Below, one piece after another: positions 1-8,814 of a stretch of 64,000 nucleotides of DNA. The translations under genes and the position numbers were made by a program. The first letter of the stretch is position 1. Every line of letters starts with the position of its first letter. The stretch comes from Casp-alpha2 sp036337015 (lineage in GTDB: Bacteria > Pseudomonadota > Alphaproteobacteria > Rhodospirillales > Casp-alpha2), in the NCBI GenBank assembly GCA_036337015.1, contig JAYZEZ010000008.1, positions 124,001-188,000 on the forward strand, in the 5' to 3' direction. The notes below the pieces were generated by a model, which did not search any database, was not told the DNA's origin, and saw nothing but the letters and a program-made list of their open reading frames with translations.

Positions 1-130
1 CTTTCCTTCGAAGATGCTTAGAAAATTAACTACTGTATAAACGGAATAGTTAAAACTATTGAAAATCGTACTATCGAAATATGTAAGCTTTTAAATTAAC
101 AAAATTATTTTGTGTAAAACATATTAGAAT

Positions 131-481
131 TTAAGCCGCTAAAGACGTGTCGTTATTTTCCTTATAAATACTCCCTTTAGACCGTTCATCAGATGAGTTC
201 CTAATTGAACCAATTTCTACTTTTCCATTGATAACTCCGCTAATTTCATCTCTGCGCACGCCAATATCTAAAAGCAAATAATCAGGCATAGTAGAAAGTT
301 CACGTTTCTGATCTAGTCGATAGTTCCATTTCTTGATTGCTTTAAATAAAAATACTGCAGAATTGAAAAATACTTTTAAAATTCTAATATTATAGTCGTT
401 TAAATTTTGAAATGAATTAATAACAAGATATTTATATAATGTTTTATTGATACTAATTGTGGTTTGTTTATGAGAACTCAT
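131..481 (-). CDS. DUF1127 (YjiS-like) domain protein
   Basis: A 116-residue protein of unknown function. Its centre (about residues 55-80) carries the DUF1127 signature: a basic RxL stretch followed by MPDYLLLDIGVRRDEI, matching the family pattern in which an L-x-D-I-G core precedes an R-x-E-I pair. Most family members are only 50-70 residues, so this one has a long N-terminal part (about 55 residues) and a polar tail. Some short DUF1127 proteins in alphaproteobacteria are known to affect RNA turnover or phosphate/carbon metabolism, but nothing here points to a specific role. It stands alone, convergent with nothing in the window, with AT-rich flanks. The domain call is good; the exact start is less certain. 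Confidence 0.75.
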   Translation of the reverse strand: MSSHKQTTISINKTLYKYLVINSFQNLNDYNIRILKVFFNSAVFLFKAIKKWNYRLDQKRELSTMPDYLLLDIGVRRDEISGVINGKVEIGSIRNSSDERSKGSIYKENNDTSLAA

Positions 482-755
482 GACTAATTACCTTATATAA
501 TGTTATTTTAATTTGTGATTTTTAATTAGAAAGAAAGTATCCAAATATTATTAATCATAGAAGTGCTATTACCGCACATCATATATGCGAAAAATGCATA
601 TAAAATTTAATAATATTTTATAGTTATTTGTTTTAGTCATAGCAGATTTGTAAAAATTGCATGATATAAGCCATAAAATAACCTTGTTGCATACTAAATA
701 CATATGACAAAAATATTACACTGTTCAAAAATGAAAAAAGGTACGGAGTAAAGAT
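482..755. other. AT-rich divergent intergenic region
   Basis: This stretch separates the minus-strand DUF1127 gene from the plus-strand aminopeptidase P gene and must hold both promoters. The only structure seen is a 7-bp inverted repeat, TATATGC at 582-588 and GCATATA at 596-602, separated by GAAAAAT. It could be an operator or chance in AT-rich DNA. No small gene or RNA gene is evident. Confidence 0.4.
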
Positions 756-2537
756 TTGGCACTAGAAACCGAGATAAAATCAGGCAAACTAAAGATGCGC
801 CTTAAATCTTTAAGGCAAGAATTAATACGTCTTAAAATTGACGGTTTTATTATACCTCGTACTGATGAACATCAGGGAGAATATGTTGCACCTTCATCAG
901 AAAGACTAGCGTGGTTAACGGGCTTCACAGGATCAGCTGGTGTTGCCATAGTACTTACTGGAAAAGCAGTATTATTTATTGATGGCCGATATACCCTACA
1001 GGCTAAAGCACAAGTATCAGAAGATTTAATTACGCATTATCCCCTAAGTACTAATTCACAAGCAAAATGGATTTCTGAAAACCTTAAACCCAATATGAAA
1101 ATTGGCTATGATCCATGGCTTATGACGCCAACTCAAGAAATTCGTTATCGCGAAGCTTGTAAAATTTCAAAAGCATTGCTCGTGCCAGTTGCAAAAAATC
1201 CTATAGATGAAATCTGGAAAAATCGTCCAGTCCCCCCTTCAACACCCATAATAATTCACGGAATAGAGTTTGCCGGACAATCTTCTGATTCTAAACGTAC
1301 TCATATTGTAGAATTATTACAAATGGAGGGAAGCGACGCCGCTATTTTAACGGCCCTTGATTCGATAGCTTGGTTATTAAATATTCGTGGTAGCGATATT
1401 CCATTTTCCCCACTTTTCGAAGCTTTTGCTATAATTAACAACGATAAAAGTGTTGAATTATTTTTAGATAAAACAAAACTCACGCAAAGTGTTAAAAAAC
1501 ATTTGGGCATAGATGTTCGCTGTCACGAACAAGAATTTTTTGCTCAAGCAATCAATAATTTAAAGAATAAGACAGTAAGATTGAACTTAGAAACTGTCCC
1601 CGTATATATTCTTCGCCAATTGGAAAATGCAGGCGCTAAAATTCAGGCAGGTGCCGACCCTTGCCAACTGCCAAAGTCAATAAAATCATCTGCCCAGCTA
1701 AATGGCGTACGTGCCGCACATCTTCGAGATGGTGCATCGTTAACCCGATTTCTTGCTTGGTTAGATGCTAATGCTGCTACTGGAACGATTACGGAAAAAT
1801 CTGCAGCTAAAACTTTGGAATCTATGCGCTTGAATAATAAATATTATAAAGGGTTAAGCTTTCCAACGATTTCTGGTTCTGGTTCTAACGGTGCCATTGT
1901 CCATTATTCGGTCAACTCAAAGACTGATCGTAATCTTGAAAAAGGTACATTATATCTTGTCGATTCCGGTGCTCAATACCTAGATGGTACTACCGATGTA
2001 ACGCGTACCATTGCAATAGGAACTCCTACTAATTCTATGATTCACCATTTTACACTAGTCCTAAAGGGGCATATTGCGATAGCAATTGCTCAATTTCCTA
2101 AAGGAACCACTGGTAGCCAACTTGATATTTTAGCACGCCGTGCATTATGGGAAGAAGGATTAGATTATGATCACGGTACTGGCCATGGTGTAGGGCATTT
2201 CCTTGGCGTCCATGAGGGGCCTCAACGTATTTCTAAAGTTCCAAATAAAATTGCATTGGAACCAGGTATGATAATTTCCAACGAACCAGGATATTATAAG
2301 ACTGGTAGCTATGGAATAAGAATTGAAAACCTAGTCTGTGTAATTGCTGGCCGCCATCTCTCTTTTGAAACTTTGACACTGGCCCCTATAGACCGTAGGT
2401 TGATTGACATTGATATAATGGAAAAAAAAGAGATAGAATGGCTTAATGACTATCATGCAAGGGTATGTAAAGAACTATCACCACTTGTTGACGAAAAAAC
2501 AAAATCTTGGCTTGTAAACGCAACGGTCGCTTTATGA
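756..2537 (+). CDS. pepP: Xaa-Pro aminopeptidase (aminopeptidase P, M24B)
   Basis: Cytosolic metallopeptidase that removes an N-terminal residue preceding proline. The 593-residue length fits the long, three-domain aminopeptidase P class: two creatinase-type N-terminal domains (about 15-310) and a C-terminal pita-bread catalytic domain (about 320-540). All five expected metal ligands are visible: Asp403 and Asp414 (VDSG...TTDVTRT), His481 (GVGHFLGVHEG), Glu510 (NEPGY) and Glu524 (RIENL). The start is a TTG preceded by GGAG 7 bases upstream; an ATG 39 bases downstream is the alternative. It appears monocistronic, followed by a 152-base gap before the cobalamin gene. Confidence 0.95.
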   Translation: MALETEIKSGKLKMRLKSLRQELIRLKIDGFIIPRTDEHQGEYVAPSSERLAWLTGFTGSAGVAIVLTGKAVLFIDGRYTLQAKAQVSEDLITHYPLSTNSQAKWISENLKPNMKIGYDPWLMTPTQEIRYREACKISKALLVPVAKNPIDEIWKNRPVPPSTPIIIHGIEFAGQSSDSKRTHIVELLQMEGSDAAILTALDSIAWLLNIRGSDIPFSPLFEAFAIINNDKSVELFLDKTKLTQSVKKHLGIDVRCHEQEFFAQAINNLKNKTVRLNLETVPVYILRQLENAGAKIQAGADPCQLPKSIKSSAQLNGVRAAHLRDGASLTRFLAWLDANAATGTITEKSAAKTLESMRLNNKYYKGLSFPTISGSGSNGAIVHYSVNSKTDRNLEKGTLYLVDSGAQYLDGTTDVTRTIAIGTPTNSMIHHFTLVLKGHIAIAIAQFPKGTTGSQLDILARRALWEEGLDYDHGTGHGVGHFLGVHEGPQRISKVPNKIALEPGMIISNEPGYYKTGSYGIRIENLVCVIAGRHLSFETLTLAPIDRRLIDIDIMEKKEIEWLNDYHARVCKELSPLVDEKTKSWLVNATVAL

Positions 2538-2689
2538 TTCGTACGCATATAAATCTCTTCTATCCCAAAAAATGATTTAATTAATAGAGCAAAATAAGGG
2601 TGAATTAGAAATTACTCATTCATACTTAAAATGTTTATATCGTTATAAATTTACTAAAGCTATTAATCTAAAAAGGCTATATTCAAAAC

Positions 2690-3253
2690 ATGGTTAGACT
2701 TGATAAAATATACACACGTGGTGGAGATGATGGCAAAACTTCCTTAGGAGGAGGTGCTCGCGTAGACAAACATTCACCTAGAGTTAATGCTTACGGCACT
2801 GTCGATGAAGCAAATTCTATTCTTGGACTAGCCCGCATCACTGCTGACAAAAAAAGTGATGCCATTCTAGCTCGTGTTCAGAATGACCTATTCGACCTAG
2901 GAGCAGACTTGTGCCGGCCATCTGATGACGAGACAAAAGAAACCTCATTACGTATTTCCAAATCTCAAATCCAACGCCTTGAAGACGAAATAGATTCTTT
3001 AAATGAAGAATTAAAGCCCTTAAATTCATTCATTTTACCAGGAGGAACAGATACTGCTTCTTGGTTACATCTAGGCCGTACTGTAGTCCGGCGTTGCGAG
3101 CGATTGATAACTGAATTAGCTACCTGTGAAAACGTCAACCTTCACGCCATAAAATACATCAATCGCCTTTCTGATCTCCTTTTTGTCTTAGCTCGTACAG
3201 CCAATGAAAAGGGAAAAAAAGATGTACTGTGGAAGCCTGGGGACAACCAATAA
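2690..3253 (+). CDS. pduO: Cob(I)yrinic acid a,c-diamide / cob(I)alamin adenosyltransferase, PduO type
   Basis: Transfers the adenosyl group of ATP to Co(I) corrinoid, giving adenosylcobalamin. The 187-residue protein starts with the PduO-family ATP loop (IYTRGGDDGKTSLGGG, residues 7-22) and has the family's RVNAYGTVDEANS segment and the C-terminal RRCERLI and NRLSDLLFVLAR helices. Length and layout match PduO/MMAB, not CobA. No other cobalamin genes lie nearby and no B12 riboswitch was seen upstream, so in this organism it may serve an AdoCbl-dependent enzyme encoded elsewhere. The family also carries the name cobO in some annotations, and the symbol is a family label only. Confidence 0.93.
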   Translation: MVRLDKIYTRGGDDGKTSLGGGARVDKHSPRVNAYGTVDEANSILGLARITADKKSDAILARVQNDLFDLGADLCRPSDDETKETSLRISKSQIQRLEDEIDSLNEELKPLNSFILPGGTDTASWLHLGRTVVRRCERLITELATCENVNLHAIKYINRLSDLLFVLARTANEKGKKDVLWKPGDNQ

Positions 3254-3419
3254 GCAGATATTTTTTTTATAAAAGGTGATCTTGACCTTCCTCTTACCGA
3301 GCCTTATCGTAAAGTTGTAATTTTTTAATCCATTTTTATATTATATTTCAAATAGTTAAAAAATTCTAATGAAAACTACCCTCCTTAAATAAGGGTGAAA
3401 TATTTGGAGTCCCTCGATC

Positions 3420-4169
3420 ATGAAAGTTCTCGTCGCTGTAAAACGTGTAATCGATTATAACGTTAAAATACGAGTAAAAAGTGACGGGACAGGGGTTGAA
3501 ACTAATAACGTAAAAATGTCTATGAATCCTTTTGACGAAATTGCCGTCGAAGAAGCAGTAAGACTAAGCGAATCCGGTATAGTGCAAGAATCAGTTGTTG
3601 TATCTATTGGTCCAACGCAGTGCCAAGAAACGATTCGGACCGCTTTAGCTATGGGCGCAGACCGTGGACTACTAGTAGAAGCAAATGAGGAGCTTGAACC
3701 ACTAGCAATTGCAAAACTTCTAGTGGCCGTTACTCAGAAAGAAACTCCCGATCTAATCATACTTGGTAAACAGGCCATTGATGATGACTGCAATCAGACT
3801 GGTCAAATGCTGGCAGCTCTTTTGGAATGGCCCCAAGGAACTTTTGCTTCAAAACTATCATTAAGCGAAGATAAAGCAGAAATTATACGTGAAATAGATG
3901 GTGGATTAGAAACGATCTCATTAAGGCTTCCTGCCGTTATTACCACAGATTTGCGACTTAATGAACCCCGCTACGCCTCGCTACCTAATATCATGAAGGC
4001 CAAAAAGAAAACTATAGATACCCTAACACCCCAGATTCTAGGAGTAGATATCACTCAACGACTAGAAACGATAAGAGTAGATGAGCCAAAGGGGCGCCAG
4101 GCTGGTATAATTGTTAACGATGCAGCCGAACTTGTAAAAAAACTAAGAACCGAAGCAAAGGTGATTTGA
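3420..4169 (+). CDS. etfB: Electron transfer flavoprotein, beta subunit
   Basis: Small subunit of the soluble EtfAB heterodimer, which takes electrons from acyl-CoA and other flavin dehydrogenases. It is 249 residues, the usual size. Recognisable parts are the N-terminal MKVLVAVKRVIDYNVKIRV, the AMGADRG segment, the AMP-binding GKQAIDDDCNQTGQMLAALL loop and the ETF-beta signature region around LPAVITTDLRLNEPRYASLP. GGAG lies 9 bases before the ATG. It overlaps etfA (TGATG), so the two are cotranslated. The partner ETF-ubiquinone oxidoreductase is encoded at 13.6 kb in this window. Confidence 0.97.
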   Translation: MKVLVAVKRVIDYNVKIRVKSDGTGVETNNVKMSMNPFDEIAVEEAVRLSESGIVQESVVVSIGPTQCQETIRTALAMGADRGLLVEANEELEPLAIAKLLVAVTQKETPDLIILGKQAIDDDCNQTGQMLAALLEWPQGTFASKLSLSEDKAEIIREIDGGLETISLRLPAVITTDLRLNEPRYASLPNIMKAKKKTIDTLTPQILGVDITQRLETIRVDEPKGRQAGIIVNDAAELVKKLRTEAKVI

Positions 4170-5101
4170 TGAGGACGTTAGTTATTGCTGAACACAATAA
4201 CGCTGAAATTAAACCAGCAACGCTGAATGTTATTACAGCTGGAAAGAAATTGGGAGAAGTTTCTGTCTTAGTGGCTGGTTCAGATTGCCGTGGTATAGCA
4301 GAGACAGTTGCTTCATTAGTTGGTGTACACAAGGTCTTGATAGCAGATAACCCAGCACTTGCGAATGGCGCAGCAGAAAACTTGGCGCCAATGATTGTGA
4401 AAATTTCAGATGAATTTACTCATTTGCTGGCACCGGCAACAACGTTTGGTAAAAATTTAATGCCGCGTATAGCAGCATTGTTGGATCTAGCTCAAATTTC
4501 AGAAATCACTGAAATAATTGACTCGGAAACTTTCGTACGTCCGATTTACGCCGGTAATGCTTTAGCTACTGTTAAAAGCTCAGACAAAATCAAAGTAATA
4601 ACTGTGCGTTCAACAGCTTTTGAAGAAACTATTAGTAAGGAAGAACTTAGTATAATTGAGGAAATCACAGACGTTGAAGAATCCGGACTAAGCAAATTTG
4701 TCAGTCAAGAGTTGACAAAATCAGAGCGACCCGAATTAACTAATGCAAATATTGTAATTTCCGGCGGAAGAGGTATGCAATCAGGTGATAACTTCCATTT
4801 ACTGGAATCCATAGCAGATAAACTTGGTGCTGCCGTTGGCGCTAGCAGAGCTGCTGTAGACGCAGGTTTCGTACCCAACGATTACCAAGTTGGTCAAACT
4901 GGCAAGGTTGTGGCTCCAGATCTTTACATCGCAGTTGGTATTTCTGGTGCCATTCAACACCTAGCCGGGATGAAAGACTCGAAGGTCATCGTTGCTATAA
5001 ACAAGGATGAAGATGCTCCAATTTTTAAAGTAGCCGATTATGGTTTGGCTGAAGACTTATTTGAAGCATTGCCCGCAATACTTTCAGAATTAAATAAATA
5101 G
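4169..5101 (+). CDS. etfA: Electron transfer flavoprotein, alpha subunit
   Basis: FAD-carrying subunit of EtfAB. The 310-residue protein has the N-terminal ETF domain (1-190) and the C-terminal FAD-binding domain, with SGGRGMQSGDNFHLLE, ASRAAVDAGFVPNDYQVGQ and VGISGAIQHLAGMKDSK, the canonical FAD-contacting motifs. The ATG at 4169 overlaps the etfB stop in a TGATG arrangement; an in-frame TTG three bases earlier is less likely. The downstream hydroxyacyl-CoA dehydrogenase follows by 35 bases and may be in the same operon, linking electron transfer with short-chain acyl-CoA metabolism. Confidence 0.97.
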   Translation: MRTLVIAEHNNAEIKPATLNVITAGKKLGEVSVLVAGSDCRGIAETVASLVGVHKVLIADNPALANGAAENLAPMIVKISDEFTHLLAPATTFGKNLMPRIAALLDLAQISEITEIIDSETFVRPIYAGNALATVKSSDKIKVITVRSTAFEETISKEELSIIEEITDVEESGLSKFVSQELTKSERPELTNANIVISGGRGMQSGDNFHLLESIADKLGAAVGASRAAVDAGFVPNDYQVGQTGKVVAPDLYIAVGISGAIQHLAGMKDSKVIVAINKDEDAPIFKVADYGLAEDLFEALPAILSELNK

Positions 5102-5136
5102 TTATTGATTAGACCTCAAATTTTTAGGATATAAAA

Positions 5137-6018
5137 ATGGCTTTAGATATAAAAAAAATCGGTATCATTGGAAGTGGTCAAATGGGAAAAGGAATAGCCC
5201 AGGTATGTGCCGTAGCCGGGTTTGATGTGCATTTAATGGACGTCAATAAAGACACGCTAAATCAAGCTATATCCAACATAGAAAAGAATTTAAACCGATT
5301 GGTAGAAAAGAAAACAATACCAGCTGCAGAAAAAGAAGCGTCTATCAATCGTATCACCATCAGCGAAAAAATGGGGGATTTCAAGAGCTGCCAATTGGTA
5401 ATAGAGGCGGCAACAGAAGATGAGCAAATCAAGAAAGATATTCTCAAAGATCTTTGTAAGGTATTAAATGATGATACTATCATTGCATCCAATACCTCTT
5501 CAATTTCTATTACCAGACTAGCTGCTAAAACTGATCGTCCCGAAAAAGTAGTTGGGATGCACTTCATGAACCCTGTTCCACGCATGGATCTAGTCGAATT
5601 GATTCGCGGCATAGCCACTAATGAAGAAACTTTTGAAATAATTCGCAACCTAGTAAAAAAATTAGGTAAAACAGCAGTAAATGCAGAAGATTTTCCTGCA
5701 TTCATTGTTAACCGTATCCTTCTTCCTATGATAAACGAAGCTATTTATACCCTTTATGAAGGAGTAGGTTCGGTCAAAGCAATTGATAATGCGATGAAAC
5801 TTGGAACTAACCACCCTATGGGGCCACTTGAATTAGCTGATTTTATTGGACTTGATACCTGTCTTGCAGTTATGCACGTACTGCATGTTGGCTTAGCTGA
5901 TACAAAATACAGACCATGCCCTCTACTTGTAAAATACGTTGAAGCTGGGTGGCTAGGCCGTAAGTCTGGAAAAGGCTTTTACGATTATTCTGGTGAAGTA
6001 CCTATACCAACACGTTAA
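5137..6018 (+). CDS. hbd: 3-hydroxybutyryl-CoA dehydrogenase
   Basis: NAD(P)-dependent oxidation or reduction of 3-hydroxyacyl-CoA / acetoacetyl-CoA. The 293-residue length is that of monofunctional short-chain enzymes, not the long FadB fusion. A Rossmann loop (GIIGSGQMGKGIAQVCAVAG, about 8-27), the SNTSSISIT segment, the catalytic His region MHFMNPVPRMDLVE (near 140) and the C-terminal dimerisation domain with NHPMGPLELADFIGLD are all present. It lies 35 bases after etfA, the arrangement expected for a beta-oxidation or PHB-related operon. Which direction it works in cannot be told from sequence. Confidence 0.94.
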   Translation: MALDIKKIGIIGSGQMGKGIAQVCAVAGFDVHLMDVNKDTLNQAISNIEKNLNRLVEKKTIPAAEKEASINRITISEKMGDFKSCQLVIEAATEDEQIKKDILKDLCKVLNDDTIIASNTSSISITRLAAKTDRPEKVVGMHFMNPVPRMDLVELIRGIATNEETFEIIRNLVKKLGKTAVNAEDFPAFIVNRILLPMINEAIYTLYEGVGSVKAIDNAMKLGTNHPMGPLELADFIGLDTCLAVMHVLHVGLADTKYRPCPLLVKYVEAGWLGRKSGKGFYDYSGEVPIPTR

Positions 6019-6025
6019 ACCGACT

Positions 6026-7186
6026 TTAATGTAATTCTGCTCGCAATTTCTGGCGATACACATCAAGAACTACGCGTTTACCTTTTTCTTCCTTATGCCA
6101 AAACTGCCAACCATTACAAGCTGGTGTTTTCTGTAGATATGCACCGACTTGATGAATAGACCCTTTAAAGTCAGAGCTTATTAGTGTTCCATCGGCACGC
6201 ACCCGAGCTTTATAGTATCCTTTATGACAAGTTAGCATACAACCAGGTTTAACAATACCACGTTCTACAAGCCAGCCGAATGGGATACGAGGTTGAGAAC
6301 GCTTGGCTGGTGTTGATAAATATTCATTTTTCGCCATTTTTTGTACATTGGATAAACGTTCTTGAGCAAGTGCAATATATTCTGAATTTCGCTCTATCCC
6401 GATATACCTACGCCCTAGTTTTTTTGCTACAGAACCAGTTGTTCCAGTCCCAAAAAAAGGATCAAAAACAACATCATCTAATTTAGTAGAAGCTAAAATT
6501 GCACGATGCAATAATGACTCTGGTTTTTGTGTCGGATGTGCTTTCTTTCCATCCTTCTTTAGGCGTTCAGAGCCAGTGCAAAGTGGCAAAAGCCAGTCAG
6601 ATCGCATTTGTAAATCATCATTAAGACTTTTCATTGCCTCATAATTGAAAAGATATTGAGAGTTCTTACCACGTGAACACCAAATTAACGTTTCATGCGC
6701 ATTGGTGAAACGTCTGCCACGAAAATTTGGCATTGGATTAGTTTTTCTCCAAATTACATCATTAAGTATCCAGTAGCCTAAATCTTGAAGTATTTTACCA
6801 ACTCGGAAAATATTATGATACGAACCAATGACCCATAATGTACCTTCTGGTTTTAACAATCTCCTAGCCTCACCTAACCAAGATTTAGTGAATTCATCAT
6901 AAGCACTGAAATTTTTAAAATGGTCCCATTCATCGTCAACACCATCAACTGTAGATTTGTTATTAGGGCGAAGAAGTTCGCCATTCAATTGAAGATTATA
7001 AGGTGGATCAGCAAATATCATATCCACAGATGCACTAGGTAGAGAGCTCATAACTTTCAAGCATTCTCCTTGGATTATTAGACCACCATCGGTAAAGTTT
7101 GGGATTCTTGAAACAAAAAAATTCTTTCTGGAACTTATTTTCCCAGAACTTCTTTCTCTAGCTTTTATTTTTAACTTTTGGCTCAT
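6026..7186 (-). CDS. ccrM: CcrM-type adenine-N6 DNA methyltransferase (GANTC)
   Basis: Solitary DNA methyltransferase of the beta class, very like Caulobacter CcrM along its length. Motif IV is FADPPYNLQL (about 58-67), the SAM-binding motif I is DPFFGTGTTG, and the family-specific WVIGSYHNIFRVG, NAHETLIW and AHPTQKPE segments are intact. The C-terminal ~90 residues form a RAMA domain (CHKGYYKARVRADGTL...NGWQFWH). CcrM enzymes methylate GANTC and tie chromosome methylation to the cell cycle. No restriction enzyme is nearby. ATG at 7186 is chosen over an in-frame TTG at 7225, because 386 residues fits the family. It follows rnhB on the same strand, a common alphaproteobacterial neighbour. Confidence 0.95.
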   Translation of the reverse strand: MSQKLKIKARERSSGKISSRKNFFVSRIPNFTDGGLIIQGECLKVMSSLPSASVDMIFADPPYNLQLNGELLRPNNKSTVDGVDDEWDHFKNFSAYDEFTKSWLGEARRLLKPEGTLWVIGSYHNIFRVGKILQDLGYWILNDVIWRKTNPMPNFRGRRFTNAHETLIWCSRGKNSQYLFNYEAMKSLNDDLQMRSDWLLPLCTGSERLKKDGKKAHPTQKPESLLHRAILASTKLDDVVFDPFFGTGTTGSVAKKLGRRYIGIERNSEYIALAQERLSNVQKMAKNEYLSTPAKRSQPRIPFGWLVERGIVKPGCMLTCHKGYYKARVRADGTLISSDFKGSIHQVGAYLQKTPACNGWQFWHKEEKGKRVVLDVYRQKLRAELH

Positions 7187-7209
7187 AACCGCAACAATGA
7201 GCAAACTAC

Positions 7210-7237
7210 GATTCAACGTCAACAATTAAATGGAATC
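7210..7237. promoter_or_regulatory. Pair of GANTC methylation sites upstream of ccrM
   Basis: GATTC at 7210-7214 and GAATC at 7233-7237 both match GANTC and lie 24-51 bases upstream of the ccrM ATG. In Caulobacter, GANTC sites in the ccrM promoter/leader make its expression methylation-sensitive. A possible minus-strand -10 (TATAAC, just upstream at about 7245) would put the start of transcription close to the second site. Function is inference. Confidence 0.4.
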
Positions 7238-7311
7238 AACAAGTTATAAGAAATTTGTGTTTTAATTGTTTTAACAATATGTAGGAGACTTGCTACATTA
7301 TAGTCCCATAT

Positions 7312-7929
7312 TTAGAGATTTAATAATTGTCTGATCGGTGCAAAACTTTTTCGGTGTTCTATTGTAACACCATACTTTTCGAGGGCCTCGCGATGTTTCC
7401 TAGTCCCATAGCCAGAATTTCTCTCCCAACCATATTCCGGATATGAAAGTGCTAGATTAGTCATGATTGCATCACGGGTAACCTTTGCAACAATAGAAGC
7501 TGCTGCAATAGAAAGACTAGCGCTATCACCTCTAACTATACATTCAGACCGACACGGAAGTTCCGGAGTACAATTGCCATCAATTAAAGCTAGACTTGGA
7601 GAAACTCTAAGATTTTTTAAAGCACGAGCCATTGCCATTAATGTGGACTTTAGAACATTCATTTCGTCAATTTCGACAGCATCTGCTAGCCCAATTCCAA
7701 AACAAGCATGAGGCTTCAGTTTTTCAAATAATTCCTCGCGCATAGAAGATTTTAATTTTTTAGAATCATCAAGGCCATTAATTAATTCATTAGTTAAATT
7801 TGAACGATGAAGAATCACAGCACCAGCAACCACCGGTCCTGCCCAAGAACCTCGACCAGCTTCATCAATTCCGCAGATTACATTATATCCTCTAGTTTGA
7901 GCGAGATCCTCATAATAAAAATTAGGCAT
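7312..7929 (-). CDS. rnhB: Ribonuclease HII
   Basis: Cleaves the RNA strand of RNA/DNA hybrids and excises single ribonucleotides from DNA. The 205-residue protein has the RNase HII signature GIDEAGRGSWAGPVVAGAV (about 20-38, with the catalytic Asp-Glu pair), the LDDSKKL segment, IDG (second Asp) and the C-terminal GYGTRKHREAL region. AAGGAC precedes the ATG. The gene sits directly upstream of ccrM on the same strand with a 125-base gap, so ccrM may have its own promoter. Confidence 0.96.
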   Translation of the reverse strand: MPNFYYEDLAQTRGYNVICGIDEAGRGSWAGPVVAGAVILHRSNLTNELINGLDDSKKLKSSMREELFEKLKPHACFGIGLADAVEIDEMNVLKSTLMAMARALKNLRVSPSLALIDGNCTPELPCRSECIVRGDSASLSIAAASIVAKVTRDAIMTNLALSYPEYGWERNSGYGTRKHREALEKYGVTIEHRKSFAPIRQLLNL

Positions 7930-8052
7930 CTAAATGTCCTTAAAAAGTAGTCAAAGGGGATTTGATATTATAACTTCCAATGGAAAAGAGAGGATAGTAG
8001 TATTTTTTCCTTCGAATCAGAATTCTATATTATTGCTTTTTTAGCGGTAATC

Positions 8053-8760
8053 ATGACTGGAATTTCAAAAAGTGGACTAGGCGGTGGGCTTGGTCAGCTC
8101 TCGGTGCCAATAATGGCAATGTTCATTTCACCTGTAGCAGCAGCAGCTATCATGCTACCAATTTTGTGCATGATAGATCTTCCTAATGTTTGGCACTATC
8201 GTAAGGACTGGCACTGGGAAAACATATTGTTAATGGTACCTGGTGCCTTTTTGGGAATTTATATTGGCGCACTTACATTTAAACATTTAGATGACAGTGC
8301 TGTGAAAATAATCCTTGGCATACTTACACTATTTTTTTCCTTCAGTTATCTTCTAAATCGGCCACGACTAGATCAAGGCACAATACATGGGCGTGTACTT
8401 GGCGTAACCTGTGGTGTTTTTTCTGGATTTACTAGTTTCATAGCCCATGCCGGCGGAGCACCGATGAAATTCTTTCTACTTCCTCAAAAATTAAGTAAAA
8501 GAGTTTTTGTAGGCACTCATGTATTTTTCTTTTTTATAATAAACCAAGTTAAAATATGGCCATATTTTTGGCTTGGTCAGTTTACGATCGAGAATTTAAC
8601 TACAAGTCTAGTGCTTTCCCCAGCGATTCCCATAGGAGTTTTACTTGGATGGCGAATCAATAAAGCATTATCAATAGAGATTTTTTACAAAATTTGTTAT
8701 TTGTTATTATTTTTTACTGGAATTAAATTAATTTGGGACGGTCTCGCACTTGGTAGCTGA
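8053..8760 (+). CDS. TauE/SafE-family membrane permease (start probably further upstream)
   Basis: Polytopic inner-membrane protein of the TauE/SafE (DUF81) family, putative anion or organosulfur exporters. The MTGISKSGLGGGLGQLSVP segment is the family's first repeat motif, and a second related one (SGFTSFIAHAGGAPMKFFLLPQKL) appears about 115 residues later. From the ATG it is 235 residues with about seven hydrophobic helices, but this start cuts helix 1 in half. The frame stays open upstream to 7966 and encodes the missing helix (FYIIAFLAVI), with no ATG, GTG or TTG; an ATT at 8002 lies 8 bases after GAGAGG. Substrate unknown. Confidence 0.85.
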   Translation: MTGISKSGLGGGLGQLSVPIMAMFISPVAAAAIMLPILCMIDLPNVWHYRKDWHWENILLMVPGAFLGIYIGALTFKHLDDSAVKIILGILTLFFSFSYLLNRPRLDQGTIHGRVLGVTCGVFSGFTSFIAHAGGAPMKFFLLPQKLSKRVFVGTHVFFFFIINQVKIWPYFWLGQFTIENLTTSLVLSPAIPIGVLLGWRINKALSIEIFYKICYLLLFFTGIKLIWDGLALGS

Positions 8761-8814
8761 AAATTAAAAATCCCAATAGTAAGTTTAAAATGAAATTATA
8801 AGAGTAACAATGAA

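Noticed and set aside
2538..2689. Possible cobalamin riboswitch ahead of the PduO-type gene
   Set aside because: No B12-box-like sequence or long structured domain is visible; the 152-base gap is AT-rich and too simple.
5262..5705. 147-codon minus-strand frame inside hbd
   Set aside because: Antisense shadow of a clear 3-hydroxyacyl-CoA dehydrogenase.
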